From: Coleofasciculaceae cyanobacterium
GTDB lineage: Bacteria > Cyanobacteriota > Cyanobacteriia > Cyanobacteriales > Xenococcaceae
Assembly: GCA_036703275.1 (NCBI GenBank)
Contig: DATNPK010000053.1
Location: forward strand, 61,101-125,100
DNA length: 64,000 nt
Direction of reading: 5' to 3'
Positions 45,439 through 56,080 of the stretch are shown here, piece after piece (positions within the stretch are counted from its first letter, which is position 1; each line of letters starts with the position of its first letter). The translations under genes and the position numbers were made by a program. The notes under the pieces are model-generated. The model ran no database searches and had not been told where the DNA came from. It saw only the letters and a program-made list of their open reading frames with translations.

Positions 45439-48400
45439 ATGCCAGAAAAAGATCACAGTGTAAATTTCCCGTCTCAAAATCGAGCAGATTTTTTTGTGGT
45501 TGGTATTGGTGCATCCGCAGGTGGACTTCGTGCTTTGGAGCAATTTTTTGAGCATCTGCCCAATGATACTGGGGCGGCTTTTGTCGTAATTCAACACCTC
45601 TCCCCACATTTTAAAAGTCTGATGAAGGAATTGCTAGAAAGATTTACTCGGATGGCAATCTATCGGGTGACACAAGGTATGGAGTTGCAGCCCAACTCAG
45701 TCTATTTGATTCCTCCTGGCAAGAATTTAAGCTTAAAAAATAATCAGCTACATCTGCTCAAACAAAAAGAGCGTGGTCGTCACGAACTTAATTTTCCGAT
45801 TGATATTTTCTTAGAGTCTCTGTCTCGAACCATGATGGAAAGAGCCATTGGGATTATTTTGTCGGGAACGGGTAGCGATGGCACTAATGGCTTGCGAACA
45901 ATTAATCAAGCTGGCGGATTTGCCATGGTACAAGATCCAGTAACGGCAGAATTTGACGGAATGCCTCGTACGGCGATCGCGACAGGAATTGTCGACCGCA
46001 TCCTTGCACCGCCAGAACTGGCTGAGGTAATCGATCGCTTAGTCCGATTGCCTCACTTGCCGACTAAAGATAGTCTCAATTCGCTTAACTTGTTTGACCC
46101 AGACAGTTTGCAGCAGATCGCCACAATTATCGCTCGACACGAACAGACAGATTTTTCTCATTACAAAACTAGCACTCTTTCTCGACGTATTCATCGCCAT
46201 TATCTAATTAGTGGCTGTCGCGATCTAAATCAGTTTATCCGTCTTCTAGAAACCTCTGCCGAAGAACGCTCAATGCTGCGCCAGAATTTGCTGATTAGCG
46301 TAACTCAATTTTTTCGCGATCGCCCTGCCTGGGATTTTTTAGCCAACAACATAATTCCTCAATTAATTGCCAAAGCCCAGCCACAGGAAGAGATACGCTG
46401 CTGGGTAACAGCTTGCGCTACAGGTGAAGAAGCCTATTCTTTGGCAATGCTGCTTGATGAAGCGGTAGGCAATTCAAAAAAGCCAATTAGATTTAAGATT
46501 TTTGCTACTGATATCGATCAAGCTGCTTTAGAAAAGGCAGCGCAGGGTGTTTATCCGCGAACAGTCGTTAACGATCTCAGCCCCGAACAATTAGAACAAT
46601 ATGTTGCCCTCAAGGATAATTCTTGCCAAATAGTGCGTCGGTTAAGAGAAAAAATATTATTCACGTCCCACGACTTAACCAAAGACATTGGATTCACCCG
46701 CCTGAATTTGATTAGCTGTCGCAATATTTTAATTTATTTTCAACCACAATTGCAGCAGCAAGTACTACGTAATCTGCACTTTTCTTTACTCGCCAAGGGA
46801 GTTCTGTTTTTAGGCGAAGCCGAGACTTTGGGCTACATTGAACCTGAATTTCAAACTCTTGCCCAAAAAGCCAAAATTTATCAGAAAAAGCGAGACGTTA
46901 AGCTAAACAACCCCGCAAAAAACTTCGAGAAAATTTCTCACCAACTGCCATCCTATTTTCCGACAAAAATTAGTAGCGAAGCTTTTCTTGAACCGATACT
47001 AGAAAAAACTTTCAGTGCTTTTCTCGCTAAACATCAAGCAACCTGCTTTTTGGTCGATCGCCAATACAAGCTGTTCCACAGCTTCAACAACGGCATCGAA
47101 GTTCTGAAAATGCCTTTGGGTAGAACAACCACAGATATTACCAAGTTGATTGTCAGCGATCTACATTTGCCATTAATTACTGCCCTGCATCGGGCTAAAC
47201 AAGAGCGATCGCCAATATCCTATCTGGGAATTAAAGTTAAGCATCAAAATCAATCGCGCAATTTTAAACTGGAAGTTACCTATAACGAAAGTAATAAACT
47301 AGCCGATGACTTTTTTAGCATTATTATTCAAGAAGGCGAAATTCCGCGACAGGCTTCAGGAGAAAGATTTGAAGTTGAACTGGAAGCTTCTCAACGAATT
47401 GTCGAATTAGAGTATGAACTACAGCAAACCCGCGTTAATCTTCAGTCAGTAATTGAAGAATTAGAAACTACCAACGAAGAACAGCAGGCAACCAATGAAG
47501 AATTAACTGCTGCCAATGAAGAACTGCATTCGGTTAACGAAGAATTATACACTGTTAATACCCAATATCAACTAAAAATTGAAGAATTAACCGAGTTGAA
47601 TAACGATGTCGATAATTTACTGCGGAGTACGGACATTGGCGTAGTTTTTCTCGATCGCGACTTAAAAATTCGTAGGTTTACTCCCGCAGCTACTGTAGCG
47701 ATCAACCTATTAGAAGCCGATATTAACCGTCCCCTAGAACATATTACTCACAACCTCGACTGCCAAGATATGATGCAGCTTTTACAAGGGGTAATTAGAA
47801 GTCACAGGGTTGTAAATCGAGAAGTAAAGCTAGTTAAAAACGATTTTCATCTGTTGATGCGGGTTAATCCCTATCTATTAGAAAATGGTCAATTGGATGG
47901 GGTAGTAATATCTTTTATCGATATCAACGAACTTAAAACTATTCAAAAGCAGATTGATCTAGTCAATCAAGATTTACAGAAATCTCAACTACAGTTGCGC
48001 CAGCTAAATCAAGAGCTAGAAGCCAGAGTAGAAGAGCGTACTCAGGCTTTACAAAAATCCGAAGCGAGACTAAGAGCAATTTTAGAAACAACTACATCGA
48101 TAATTTATCTCAAAGATGTTGCAGGACGCTATCTTTTGGCTAATCGCCAGTGTATAGAGACATTAGGTATCACTGAGGCGGAAATTTTGGGTAAAAGCGA
48201 TCGCGACTTCTTTCCCGAACAAATTGCTGCAAGTCTAATTAGTAATGACCAGCAAGTCTTAGCCTCTAAGTCGGTTCTGAAGTTTGAAGAACAGGCACTC
48301 ACAGCCGATAACCGTCTGCATAGCTATATTTCTACTAAAGCACCTTTACTTGATGAACAAGGAGAAGTTTACGCCATCTGTGCTATTTCTACCGATATTA

Positions 48401-50442
48401 GCGAACTGAAGCATACCGAAGCCGAACTGAGAGAAAGCGGGGAGCGCGAAAGCACTATTCTTAAAATAGTCGAAAAAATCCGCGAAACTTTTGATTTAAT
48501 TGAAATATTTCAAAATACGACTCAACAGTTACGAGCAACTTTAAAATGCGATCGCCTCGTTCTCTATCGTTTTAATCCCGATTGGAGTGGAGAATTTGTT
48601 GCCGAATCTGTAGCCGAAGGCTGGACTTCCCTCCTCAAAAGTGAATTGAAAACTAGCTGGAAAGATACCTGTTTACAGGCGACTCAAGGAAGTCACTACC
48701 AAGACTATCACACCTTTGTCATTAATGATGTTGCCCAGGCCAAGTTAAGCCACTGCCATCGAATTATGTACCAGAAAATTCAGGCGAAATCTTTTTGTAT
48801 TATACCTGTTTTTCGAGGCAAACAACTTTGGGGACTGCTTGCTGCTTACCAAAATCAAAGTCCTCGCCAGTGGAAAGAAGGAGAAATTCGTTTACTAACT
48901 CAAACCAGTATTCAGCTAGGTATTTCTTTAGCCCAGGTAGATTTATTTACCCAAATTGAAAACCAATCCCAGCAGCTACAGCAGGCAAAAGAAGCAGCCG
49001 AAGCTGCTAATCAGGCTAAAAGCGCATTTATTGCCCACACTAGCCATGAATTGCGTACCCCTTTGAATGCTATTTTAGGATTTGCCCAAATTTTACAGCG
49101 CGAATCAGAAAATATCGAGACTAGAAAAAGAGGTATTGAAGTAATCAGACAGTCTGGTCAAGATTTGCTGACTCTGATCAACGATATTCTTTATGTTGCC
49201 AAGATTGAAGCAGGTAAACTTAATTTAGAACTACGCGACTTTATTTTCCCCTCATTTTTAGCTAACTTAGCTGATATTATCCGTGTCCGCTGTCAGCAAA
49301 AAGCGATCGCGTTTGAGCATCAGATCTTGTCTGACCTGCCTAAGGTAGTTAAAGGAGATGAAACTCGCCTGCGTCAGCTATTGTTTAATTTATTGAGCAA
49401 TGCCGTCAAGTTTACCCATCAAGGTAAAGTTATTTTTAAAGTCGGTTTCGTCAAAGATTTTCCACCCGAATCAAGGTTATCTTTTGAGCCAAGTAATGCA
49501 GACGAGATCCGTTTCTATATTGAAGATACAGGTAGCGGTATTTCTCAAGCTAAAATAAAAGAGATCTTTTTACCTTTTTATCAGCTAAACTCCCATCAAT
49601 CATCTCAGGAAGGAACGGGTTTAGGTTTAACTATTAGCAAGAGTTTAGCCGAACAAATGGGTAGTCAGATCGAGGTAACCAGCGTTGTGGGACAGGGTAG
49701 TGTTTTCTGGTTTGATTTAACTTTTCCTGTGGTAGAAACTGCTGAAGCAACTTCAATCAACAACTATATAGAGCTGGATATTACAGGTTATACAGGTCAG
49801 AAACAGCAAATTTTAGTAGTAGACGATTTAGATAACAATCGTGAGGTGATCGTAGATTTTCTGACACCTTTAGGTTTTGATGTTGTCGAAGCCAAGTCAG
49901 GAGAAACGGCGATCGCTTTAATTGAGCAACATCAGCCTGACCTCGTATTATTAGATCTAATAATGCCCAAAATGAAAGGCTGGGAAGTAACCCAACGTCT
50001 CAGACAAGAATCTCGCTTTGAGCGGCTTCCCGTAGTTATGGTTTCTGCCAGCACACTAGCTACAGACGAATCAAGCTGCTATCAGGCAGGAGCAAGCAAT
50101 TTTCTGGCAAAACCCTTGAACTTTAAACAACTATTGCAGGTTATCGAACAAAACCTCGAATTAGAATGGATTACTAGCGATGGTATGAAGCGATCGCTAA
50201 TTCAGCAATCATCAGCGCAAAATAGTCCAGATACCGCTTTAGTGATTCCTCCTAGTCAAGAATTAACCAAAGTTTTAGATTTAGTCATGCAGGGAGATAT
50301 CCGCAGTACTATATCCCGTGCCAACTCCTGGTCAAATCGACCTGAATTAATCCCTTTTGCCCAGCAGGTTAGCCAATTAGCTGAAAGTTGCCAGCTAAAA
50401 AAACTCAAAGAATCAATTCGTCAGCACCTAGAATCAAAGTAA
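45439..50442 (+). CDS. CheB-CheR-PAS-GAF-histidine kinase-REC hybrid
   Basis: A 1667-aa protein from ATG 45439. Order: CheB methylesterase (about 18-200; Ser in GASAGG, His in QHLSP, Asp in GSDGT), CheR methyltransferase (about 215-490), a coiled coil (about 650-715, [12 protein letters not shown]), PAS regions (about 720-995), a GAF domain (about 1010-1165) with LSHCHRIM (Cys1106), HisKA (His1203 in SHELRTP), HATPase with GTGLGL, and REC (Asp1506 in LLDLIMP). No receiver precedes CheB, so it lacks the usual gate. No chemotaxis operon is adjacent. Signals probably run by phosphotransfer to unlinked regulators. Confidence 0.93.
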   Translation: MPEKDHSVNFPSQNRADFFVVGIGASAGGLRALEQFFEHLPNDTGAAFVVIQHLSPHFKSLMKELLERFTRMAIYRVTQGMELQPNSVYLIPPGKNLSLKNNQLHLLKQKERGRHELNFPIDIFLESLSRTMMERAIGIILSGTGSDGTNGLRTINQAGGFAMVQDPVTAEFDGMPRTAIATGIVDRILAPPELAEVIDRLVRLPHLPTKDSLNSLNLFDPDSLQQIATIIARHEQTDFSHYKTSTLSRRIHRHYLISGCRDLNQFIRLLETSAEERSMLRQNLLISVTQFFRDRPAWDFLANNIIPQLIAKAQPQEEIRCWVTACATGEEAYSLAMLLDEAVGNSKKPIRFKIFATDIDQAALEKAAQGVYPRTVVNDLSPEQLEQYVALKDNSCQIVRRLREKILFTSHDLTKDIGFTRLNLISCRNILIYFQPQLQQQVLRNLHFSLLAKGVLFLGEAETLGYIEPEFQTLAQKAKIYQKKRDVKLNNPAKNFEKISHQLPSYFPTKISSEAFLEPILEKTFSAFLAKHQATCFLVDRQYKLFHSFNNGIEVLKMPLGRTTTDITKLIVSDLHLPLITALHRAKQERSPISYLGIKVKHQNQSRNFKLEVTYNESNKLADDFFSIIIQEGEIPRQASGERFEVELEASQRIVELEYELQQTRVNLQSVIEELETTNEEQQATNEELTAANEELHSVNEELYTVNTQYQLKIEELTELNNDVDNLLRSTDIGVVFLDRDLKIRRFTPAATVAINLLEADINRPLEHITHNLDCQDMMQLLQGVIRSHRVVNREVKLVKNDFHLLMRVNPYLLENGQLDGVVISFIDINELKTIQKQIDLVNQDLQKSQLQLRQLNQELEARVEERTQALQKSEARLRAILETTTSIIYLKDVAGRYLLANRQCIETLGITEAEILGKSDRDFFPEQIAASLISNDQQVLASKSVLKFEEQALTADNRLHSYISTKAPLLDEQGEVYAICAISTDISELKHTEAELRESGERESTILKIVEKIRETFDLIEIFQNTTQQLRATLKCDRLVLYRFNPDWSGEFVAESVAEGWTSLLKSELKTSWKDTCLQATQGSHYQDYHTFVINDVAQAKLSHCHRIMYQKIQAKSFCIIPVFRGKQLWGLLAAYQNQSPRQWKEGEIRLLTQTSIQLGISLAQVDLFTQIENQSQQLQQAKEAAEAANQAKSAFIAHTSHELRTPLNAILGFAQILQRESENIETRKRGIEVIRQSGQDLLTLINDILYVAKIEAGKLNLELRDFIFPSFLANLADIIRVRCQQKAIAFEHQILSDLPKVVKGDETRLRQLLFNLLSNAVKFTHQGKVIFKVGFVKDFPPESRLSFEPSNADEIRFYIEDTGSGISQAKIKEIFLPFYQLNSHQSSQEGTGLGLTISKSLAEQMGSQIEVTSVVGQGSVFWFDLTFPVVETAEATSINNYIELDITGYTGQKQQILVVDDLDNNREVIVDFLTPLGFDVVEAKSGETAIALIEQHQPDLVLLDLIMPKMKGWEVTQRLRQESRFERLPVVMVSASTLATDESSCYQAGASNFLAKPLNFKQLLQVIEQNLELEWITSDGMKRSLIQQSSAQNSPDTALVIPPSQELTKVLDLVMQGDIRSTISRANSWSNRPELIPFAQQVSQLAESCQLKKLKESIRQHLESK

Positions 50443-50917
50443 ATTTAATTAACCTCAGTTCGGATTAAGGCAATTTAAGGGTTATGAAAGCTAATTGCTA
50501 ATCGCTAATGCGAAGCGAAGAACGCGATATGCCCGTGCATGATATGCCAATCGCGGATTCACGGATAAACCGCACTCCGCCCTTCGGTCTCGAAGCTTAT
50601 CCTAAAGGATATGCCCTAAAGGATTCCCTTCGGTCTCGGAGCGGTATCCTTTAGGACTAGCCCTAAAGGATTAGCGCCTGGAGGCGCGTCCTTCGCGTCG
50701 TCCTTTAGGGCTAGTCATGCTCGGGCATATCCTTTAGGGGACTTTTATACAGCAAGATCTAAAACGGATCGGGATCAATCCACTACTAAATCATAAATAT
50801 TTGTAACGTCTTGCTAAAGAACTAGACTAAAATCATTGAAAATCATTGCCAAATATTGCCAAAAAAGTTTTTTAATAAACCAGTTTTTCAAACTACTACA
50901 AATAGCGAGCGCTTTCT
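50443..50917. repeat. 475-bp gap with the largest mosaic repeat block E (about 50488-50745)
   Basis: Dense mixture of GCCCGTGCATGAT, CCTAAAGGAT, CGGAGCGGTATCC, CTTCGGTCTCG and the GCGCCTGGAGGCGC core. 50669-50709 matches 43439-43479 at 40 of 41 positions. The block lies between two kinase genes. 50746-50917 is ordinary AT-rich leader for the next gene. Confidence 0.9.
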
Positions 50918-52744
50918 ATGTTGACCTATAAAAAACTATTAACCCGCACCAGTTATCCAAACTTAACAAGACTGCTTAGAAGTGAGTCTGGAGAAAATTC
51001 TTTAGTTAACCAAAAATCAAAACTAGAGCCAGCAGATAAATTAAACTATTATGATTTGAAAGATTTTGCCCTACAGACAAAAATTGAAGATCGAGCTTCA
51101 AAAACAGACAACCTAACAACTACTTCGGCAACAATTTTAATCGTAGACGACACCCCTCATAATTTACAGGTATTATTTGCTTATCTAGAAACCGCAGGGT
51201 TCAAAGTTTTACTGGCACAAGATGGGGAAAGCGCACTGCAAATAGCCCAATCTCAAACTCCCGATCTAATTTTGTTAGATGTGTTGATGCCTGATATCGA
51301 TGGTTTTGCCACCTGTAGTCAGCTCAAAGCTCAAGCATCCACCAAAGAGATACCCGTAATTTTTTTAACGGCTCTTTCGGAAACAGTTAATAAAGTTCAA
51401 GGCTTTAAGCTGGGAGGAGTTGACTATATCACTAAACCGACTGAACAAGAAGAGGTTTTAGCTCGGATTCAAACCCACCTCAATCTACAGAGAATGCGTC
51501 AGGCTTTAGCAGCACAAAATAAAAAACTACAGCAGACGCTAAATTTTGAGGCCCTAATTAGACGTATTACTGATAAACTGCGTGATAGCCTCGATGAAAC
51601 CTACTGTCTACGAGTAGCTACCAAAGAACTAGCCACAGTCCTCAATCTTAGTAGCTGTCAGGTTGAGCTTTATGATGCTCAGCAGGTAACGGCAACTATT
51701 GTTTATGAACACAACGTTACTTTACCCTCATGCCAAGGAGAAACCAGGCAAATTAATGATTTTCCCGAACTATATCAACAGCTATTACAAAAATATCCTA
51801 TACAGCTAGTTGAACCGATTCCCCAGTTTAATCCTCAAGGGATTCAGGTGACTCGCCTTGCCTGTCCTATTTTTGACGATCGCAATATTATTGGTAATCT
51901 TTGGGGACTCAAACCCCCAGGAGAATTATTTACCTCTTTAGAAATTCGTCTGATGCAGCAGGTAGCTTCTCAATGTGCGATCGCAATCCGCCAGGCGAGA
52001 CTATACGCCAATTCTAATCGCCAGGTTGCCGAGTTGGCTAAGCTTAACCAAATCAAAGATGATTTTCTCAAAACTGTTTCCCATGAATTAAAAGCTCCCA
52101 TGAGTAGCATTCAGTTAGCGGCTCAAACCCTCGAAAATCTGCTCAATACCAAACAAAATCCTTCACAATCTCCACTGTTCAAAAGAGTTCTCCAAATTTT
52201 CTATCAATCATGCCAACGACAAAAAAAACTAACCGACGATTTGCTGACGATCTGTTATGTAGACGCTAAAGCTAAAGTTGTTCAACCTGAATTGATTGAA
52301 CTTAACCCTTGGCTGACCAATTTGATTAGACCATATTTAAAACCAATCAAAAAACAACGAAAATTAATTCTGGATTTAGCTACCCAAAAGTTGCAGATCT
52401 TTGCCGATCTGGCAATTCTAGAGCGCATTACTCAAGAATTGCTCAACAACGCTTATCAATATGCTCCAGTAGATGGTGAAATCATACTTCAAACTCTGGT
52501 CACAAAGTCTGAAGTATCAATCCGTATTATCAATACGGGTATAGAAATCTCCCCAGAAGAACAAAAGCTGATTTTTGACCAGTTTTATTGTATTCCTCAC
52601 GAAAATTCTAGGAAAAACGGCGGCACAGGTTTAGGATTAACCTTGGTCAAAAAACTGGCAGAAACGCTCAATGCTTCGGTCGAATTTGAAAGTAATTCCC
52701 AAAGAACTATGTTTGGGCTCAAATTTCCCTTGGAATCTAATTAA
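50918..52744 (+). CDS. Response regulator-GAF-histidine kinase hybrid
   Basis: A 608-aa cytoplasmic protein. An N-terminal low-complexity tail (about 1-70) precedes REC (Asp121 in LLDVLMP, Lys in TKP), a coiled-coil link, a GAF domain (about 215-365), HisKA with His389 in SHELKAPMSS, and HATPase ending GGTGLGLTLVKKL. A receiver at the front of a kinase suggests it takes phosphate from another kinase, plausibly the hybrid upstream. That is inference from adjacency across a repeat block. Confidence 0.9.
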   Translation: MLTYKKLLTRTSYPNLTRLLRSESGENSLVNQKSKLEPADKLNYYDLKDFALQTKIEDRASKTDNLTTTSATILIVDDTPHNLQVLFAYLETAGFKVLLAQDGESALQIAQSQTPDLILLDVLMPDIDGFATCSQLKAQASTKEIPVIFLTALSETVNKVQGFKLGGVDYITKPTEQEEVLARIQTHLNLQRMRQALAAQNKKLQQTLNFEALIRRITDKLRDSLDETYCLRVATKELATVLNLSSCQVELYDAQQVTATIVYEHNVTLPSCQGETRQINDFPELYQQLLQKYPIQLVEPIPQFNPQGIQVTRLACPIFDDRNIIGNLWGLKPPGELFTSLEIRLMQQVASQCAIAIRQARLYANSNRQVAELAKLNQIKDDFLKTVSHELKAPMSSIQLAAQTLENLLNTKQNPSQSPLFKRVLQIFYQSCQRQKKLTDDLLTICYVDAKAKVVQPELIELNPWLTNLIRPYLKPIKKQRKLILDLATQKLQIFADLAILERITQELLNNAYQYAPVDGEIILQTLVTKSEVSIRIINTGIEISPEEQKLIFDQFYCIPHENSRKNGGTGLGLTLVKKLAETLNASVEFESNSQRTMFGLKFPLESN

Positions 52745-52988
52745 ATATCAGTTTGGGTTTTTGTCGTTTACCTACGGTCACAATGAGTAAAAATGAGTAA
52801 ATATCAGTCTGCGGTTTTTAGCCCGTAACTCTAGAAATCAGACCGCTATTGACGAACAAATATTAACTACGGTTGTAATATCTTTAATAATATTTAAAGC
52901 ATTGACGCAGCTTAAAAACTTTATCAAACAGCTAAATGGTAAATAATTATGATGGCGCAGTTTGTGTTGTACGGCAGGAGAAAAACTT

Positions 52989-54491
52989 TTGCAGCTATTT
53001 AAACTAAAAGAGTGGACAGGAAACTACCGAGGAGACTTATTAGCCGGTGTTCTGGTGGCTCTGGCCTTAATTCCCGAGGCGATTTCTTTTTCCATCATTG
53101 CAGGAGTCGATCCCAAAATAGGACTCTATGCTTCTTTTATTATTGCCATCATTACAGCTATTTTTGGTGGTCGCCCAGGAATGATCTCCGCTGCTACTGC
53201 TGCTACTGCTTTGTTAATGTATCCTTTGGTGTCATCAGTAACCGAAAGTGGTAGAGATGGATTACAGTATTTATTTGCTGCTTCAGTGTTGGCAGGTATT
53301 CTCCAGCTATTATGGGGCGTAATCAAACTAGCGAATCAGCTCAAATTTGTTTCTCGCGCCGTGATGATTGGGTTTGTCAACGCCTTAGCTATCTTGATTT
53401 TTATGGCTCAGTTACCAGAAATAACGGGAGAAAATGCTTCTTTCGCCATCTATGCAATGGTAGCTGGTGCTTTGGCAATTATTTATTTACTGCCCCGCTT
53501 GACTACAGCTATTCCTTCTCCTTTAGTCGCAATTCTGGTAATTACGCCGATCTCGATATTTGCTAATAGCGGTGTTCCTACTGTTGGCGATCGCGGAGAA
53601 TTACCCGCTACTTTCCCTGGCTTTAGCATTCCTCAAGTACCTTTTACCTGGGAAACGCTACAGATTATCTTTCCTTATGCGATCGCTATTTCTTTAGTGG
53701 GTTTATTAGAGTCTTTTCTAACTGCCAATGTAGTAGACGATCTAACTGATACCCCTAGTAATAAGAACCAAGAAGCCTATGGTCAGGGAATAGCTAACGT
53801 TGTCAGTGGTTTATTCGGCGCAATGGCTGGTTGCGCCATGATCGGTCAGTCGGTAATCAATATTAAGTCTGGAGGACGAACTCGTCTTTCGACTCTTAGT
53901 GCAGGAGTCTTTCTGTTACTTTTCATGCTGTTTTTGGGAACACAGGTGGAAAAAATTCCGATGGCAGTATTAGTCGCAATCATGATTATGGTGTCTATCG
54001 GTACGTTTAACTGGTCTTCTCTGAAGCAACTGCGCAAAATTCCTCGTAGCGAAACTGCCGTCATGATCACTACTGTAGTTATGACGGTCTTTTCCCACAA
54101 CTTAGCGGTGGGAGTGTTCAGCGGTGTCGCTTTAAACGCGCTGTTGTTCTCCCGCAAGATTGCTCAGTTGGTATTTGTCGATAGCCTGATTGACCCCCAA
54201 AAAGAAAAGCGAGTTTACAACGTTGGTGGTCAGATATTTTTTGTCTCAGTTAATCAATTTCTCAACTCTTTTGGCTTTAAAGAAGACGTTGAGTCGGTCA
54301 AAATCGACCTAACTCATGCTCATTTATGGGATCAATCGGCGATCGCTGTACTAGATAAAGTAGTACTTAATTTTCGCCGTAATGGTGCAGAGGTTCAAGT
54401 GGTCGGATTAAATGAGGCTAGTGCAACTTTAGTTGATAGGTTGGCAGTACATGACAAATCAGACTCTCTAGAAGACTTAGCCAGTCATTAA
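52989..54491 (+). CDS. SulP-family anion transporter with STAS domain
   Basis: About 500 aa from TTG 52989. AGGAG at 52976-52980 is spaced 8 nt from it, which decides against the earlier TTG at 52962. The membrane core (about 10-390) shows GLYASFIIAIITAIFGGRPGMISAATAATA and LLESFLTANVVDD, and the C-terminal STAS domain starts near 410 (VESVKIDLTHAHLWDQSAIAVLDKVV). SulP proteins carry sulfate, bicarbonate or related anions. It is not the short BicA type; the substrate is unknown. Confidence 0.9.
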   Translation: MQLFKLKEWTGNYRGDLLAGVLVALALIPEAISFSIIAGVDPKIGLYASFIIAIITAIFGGRPGMISAATAATALLMYPLVSSVTESGRDGLQYLFAASVLAGILQLLWGVIKLANQLKFVSRAVMIGFVNALAILIFMAQLPEITGENASFAIYAMVAGALAIIYLLPRLTTAIPSPLVAILVITPISIFANSGVPTVGDRGELPATFPGFSIPQVPFTWETLQIIFPYAIAISLVGLLESFLTANVVDDLTDTPSNKNQEAYGQGIANVVSGLFGAMAGCAMIGQSVINIKSGGRTRLSTLSAGVFLLLFMLFLGTQVEKIPMAVLVAIMIMVSIGTFNWSSLKQLRKIPRSETAVMITTVVMTVFSHNLAVGVFSGVALNALLFSRKIAQLVFVDSLIDPQKEKRVYNVGGQIFFVSVNQFLNSFGFKEDVESVKIDLTHAHLWDQSAIAVLDKVVLNFRRNGAEVQVVGLNEASATLVDRLAVHDKSDSLEDLASH

Positions 54492-54881
54492 TGGTGCAAT
54501 CTTGACATTTTCCAGCAAATTTAAGTGAGGGTCAACAATCGCTCAGCAAATAAGCACCAAAATAAGGACAAATCACAATTTTAAATTGAAAACATGACAA
54601 ATAGACTAATAATTGTTTTGCAAGATCATTTAATAGCGATCGCAATTGGGGACTTAATCATTTAAGTTTAATTATTTTCTCATCCAAATATTTATTATTA
54701 TATGCTCAAATTTTATAGCCGTATCTGTCAACAATATTTGTTGCTAAGATTAACATATCTTGGTCTTTGGTAAGACATAATCACTTGCTAAATATGTCAA
54801 CATACATTCAATGTTACCTAATTTTGTTGTCAAAAAATAAAGTTTTAGTTGATATATTACCGTAGATATAAAAGCATAATT
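54492..54881. other. 390-bp gap, nothing recognised
   Basis: AT-rich leader of the GT2 gene. Only a 23-codon ATG frame at 54594 and a HIP1 site (54637) stand out; neither is convincing as a gene. No repeat word of the mosaic set. Confidence 0.35.
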
Positions 54882-55937
54882 ATGAAGCTCAGTATTGGTA
54901 TTCTTGCTCATAACGAAGCAGATTCTCTGCCCATTTTGTTGCGTTCGCTGTGGCAGCAAAGCTGGCTGCAAGATCTCAATCGCGAAAATTTTGTGGAAAT
55001 TATCGTTATTCCTAATGGCTGCACAGATAATACGGCAGAAGTAGCACAAGAAATTTTAACCAAGCTTGCCACAAAGGCAAATCCAGATTTACTTCAGTGG
55101 AAAGTTTGTCAAGTAAATGAACCAGGTAAAAGTAATGCTTGGAATTTATTTGTCCATCAATTTTCGGCTGACGATACTGATTTCTTCTGTTTGATGGATG
55201 CGGATATTCAACTATATGCTCCTGATACATTAGCCAAAATGCTAGACATATTAGTACAAAATCCCGAGTATTGGATCTCTCTAGATCGACCAATCAAAGA
55301 TGTTGAATTAAAAAAGAATAAGAACTTTCTGGAAAAGCTTTCGGTAGCAGTTTCCAAATCTTCTAATGAAGGTCAATTATATATTTGTGGACAACTTTAT
55401 TGCGCTCGCGCCTCAGTATTACGTAGTATGTGGATGCCAGCAGGTTTGCCCGTAGAAGATGGGTTTTTAACTCAAATGGTCATTAGTGAAAACTTTACCC
55501 TAAAAAATCCTACTTTTGACAAAAGAATTGTCAGGGTAACAGAAGCATCTCACATTTTTGCAGCTTACACCAATCCTTGGGAATTGATTAATCATGAGGT
55601 TAGAGTTGTCGTTGGTATAGTGATTAATAGTTTTCTAACTTGTTATTTCCAAGAAAGATGTAACCAAAAGCTAACAGCGGGTAAGCTAATTGCCAAAATG
55701 AATTCAGAAAACCATTTCTGGCTCAACGATTTTGTCAAAAATTCTATACCAAAAAGAAGCTGGTGGATTATTCCAATTTCTTTAGTTTTCCGTCGCTATA
55801 GGTCTTTAAAAAACCATTCTCTATTTAAAGCCTTGTTACGAATTCCGATCGCTACTTTGGCATTTATAGTTGACCTGGTTGTCTTTATTCGTGCCAATAG
55901 CAAGCTGCATGGCGAAGTGATTACCAATTATTGGTAA
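54882..55937 (+). CDS. GT2-family glycosyltransferase, membrane-associated
   Basis: About 351 aa from ATG 54882 (upstream in-frame starts give a poor N-terminus). GT-A fold start MKLSIGILAHNEADSLPILLRSL, then IIVIPNGCTDNTAEVA and the DxD metal motif in CLMDADIQLY (about 102-111). VEDGFLTQM marks the acceptor side. One or two C-terminal hydrophobic segments (WWIIPISLVF, IPIATLAFIVDLVVFI) anchor it. Adds a sugar to an unknown acceptor. Confidence 0.88.
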   Translation: MKLSIGILAHNEADSLPILLRSLWQQSWLQDLNRENFVEIIVIPNGCTDNTAEVAQEILTKLATKANPDLLQWKVCQVNEPGKSNAWNLFVHQFSADDTDFFCLMDADIQLYAPDTLAKMLDILVQNPEYWISLDRPIKDVELKKNKNFLEKLSVAVSKSSNEGQLYICGQLYCARASVLRSMWMPAGLPVEDGFLTQMVISENFTLKNPTFDKRIVRVTEASHIFAAYTNPWELINHEVRVVVGIVINSFLTCYFQERCNQKLTAGKLIAKMNSENHFWLNDFVKNSIPKRSWWIIPISLVFRRYRSLKNHSLFKALLRIPIATLAFIVDLVVFIRANSKLHGEVITNYW

Positions 55938-56080
55938 AATTGACGGTTAAAATATCTTCTTAGTCAGCTACTTAACAACTAATTGCAACTATCGTAGTAT
56001 ATGATGACATCCCATTAAAGATTAAGCTAAAAATGATGACGTTTATTTTTCTAAGTAGATCGCAACTTTTGTAGGATATC

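Noticed and set aside
45294..45551. 85-aa frame before the CheB hybrid
   Set aside because: It overlaps the real start of the hybrid in another frame and looks like a shadow.
54750..55049. 99-aa minus-strand frame opposite the GT2 start
   Set aside because: Composition is that of an antisense shadow of the GT2 gene.
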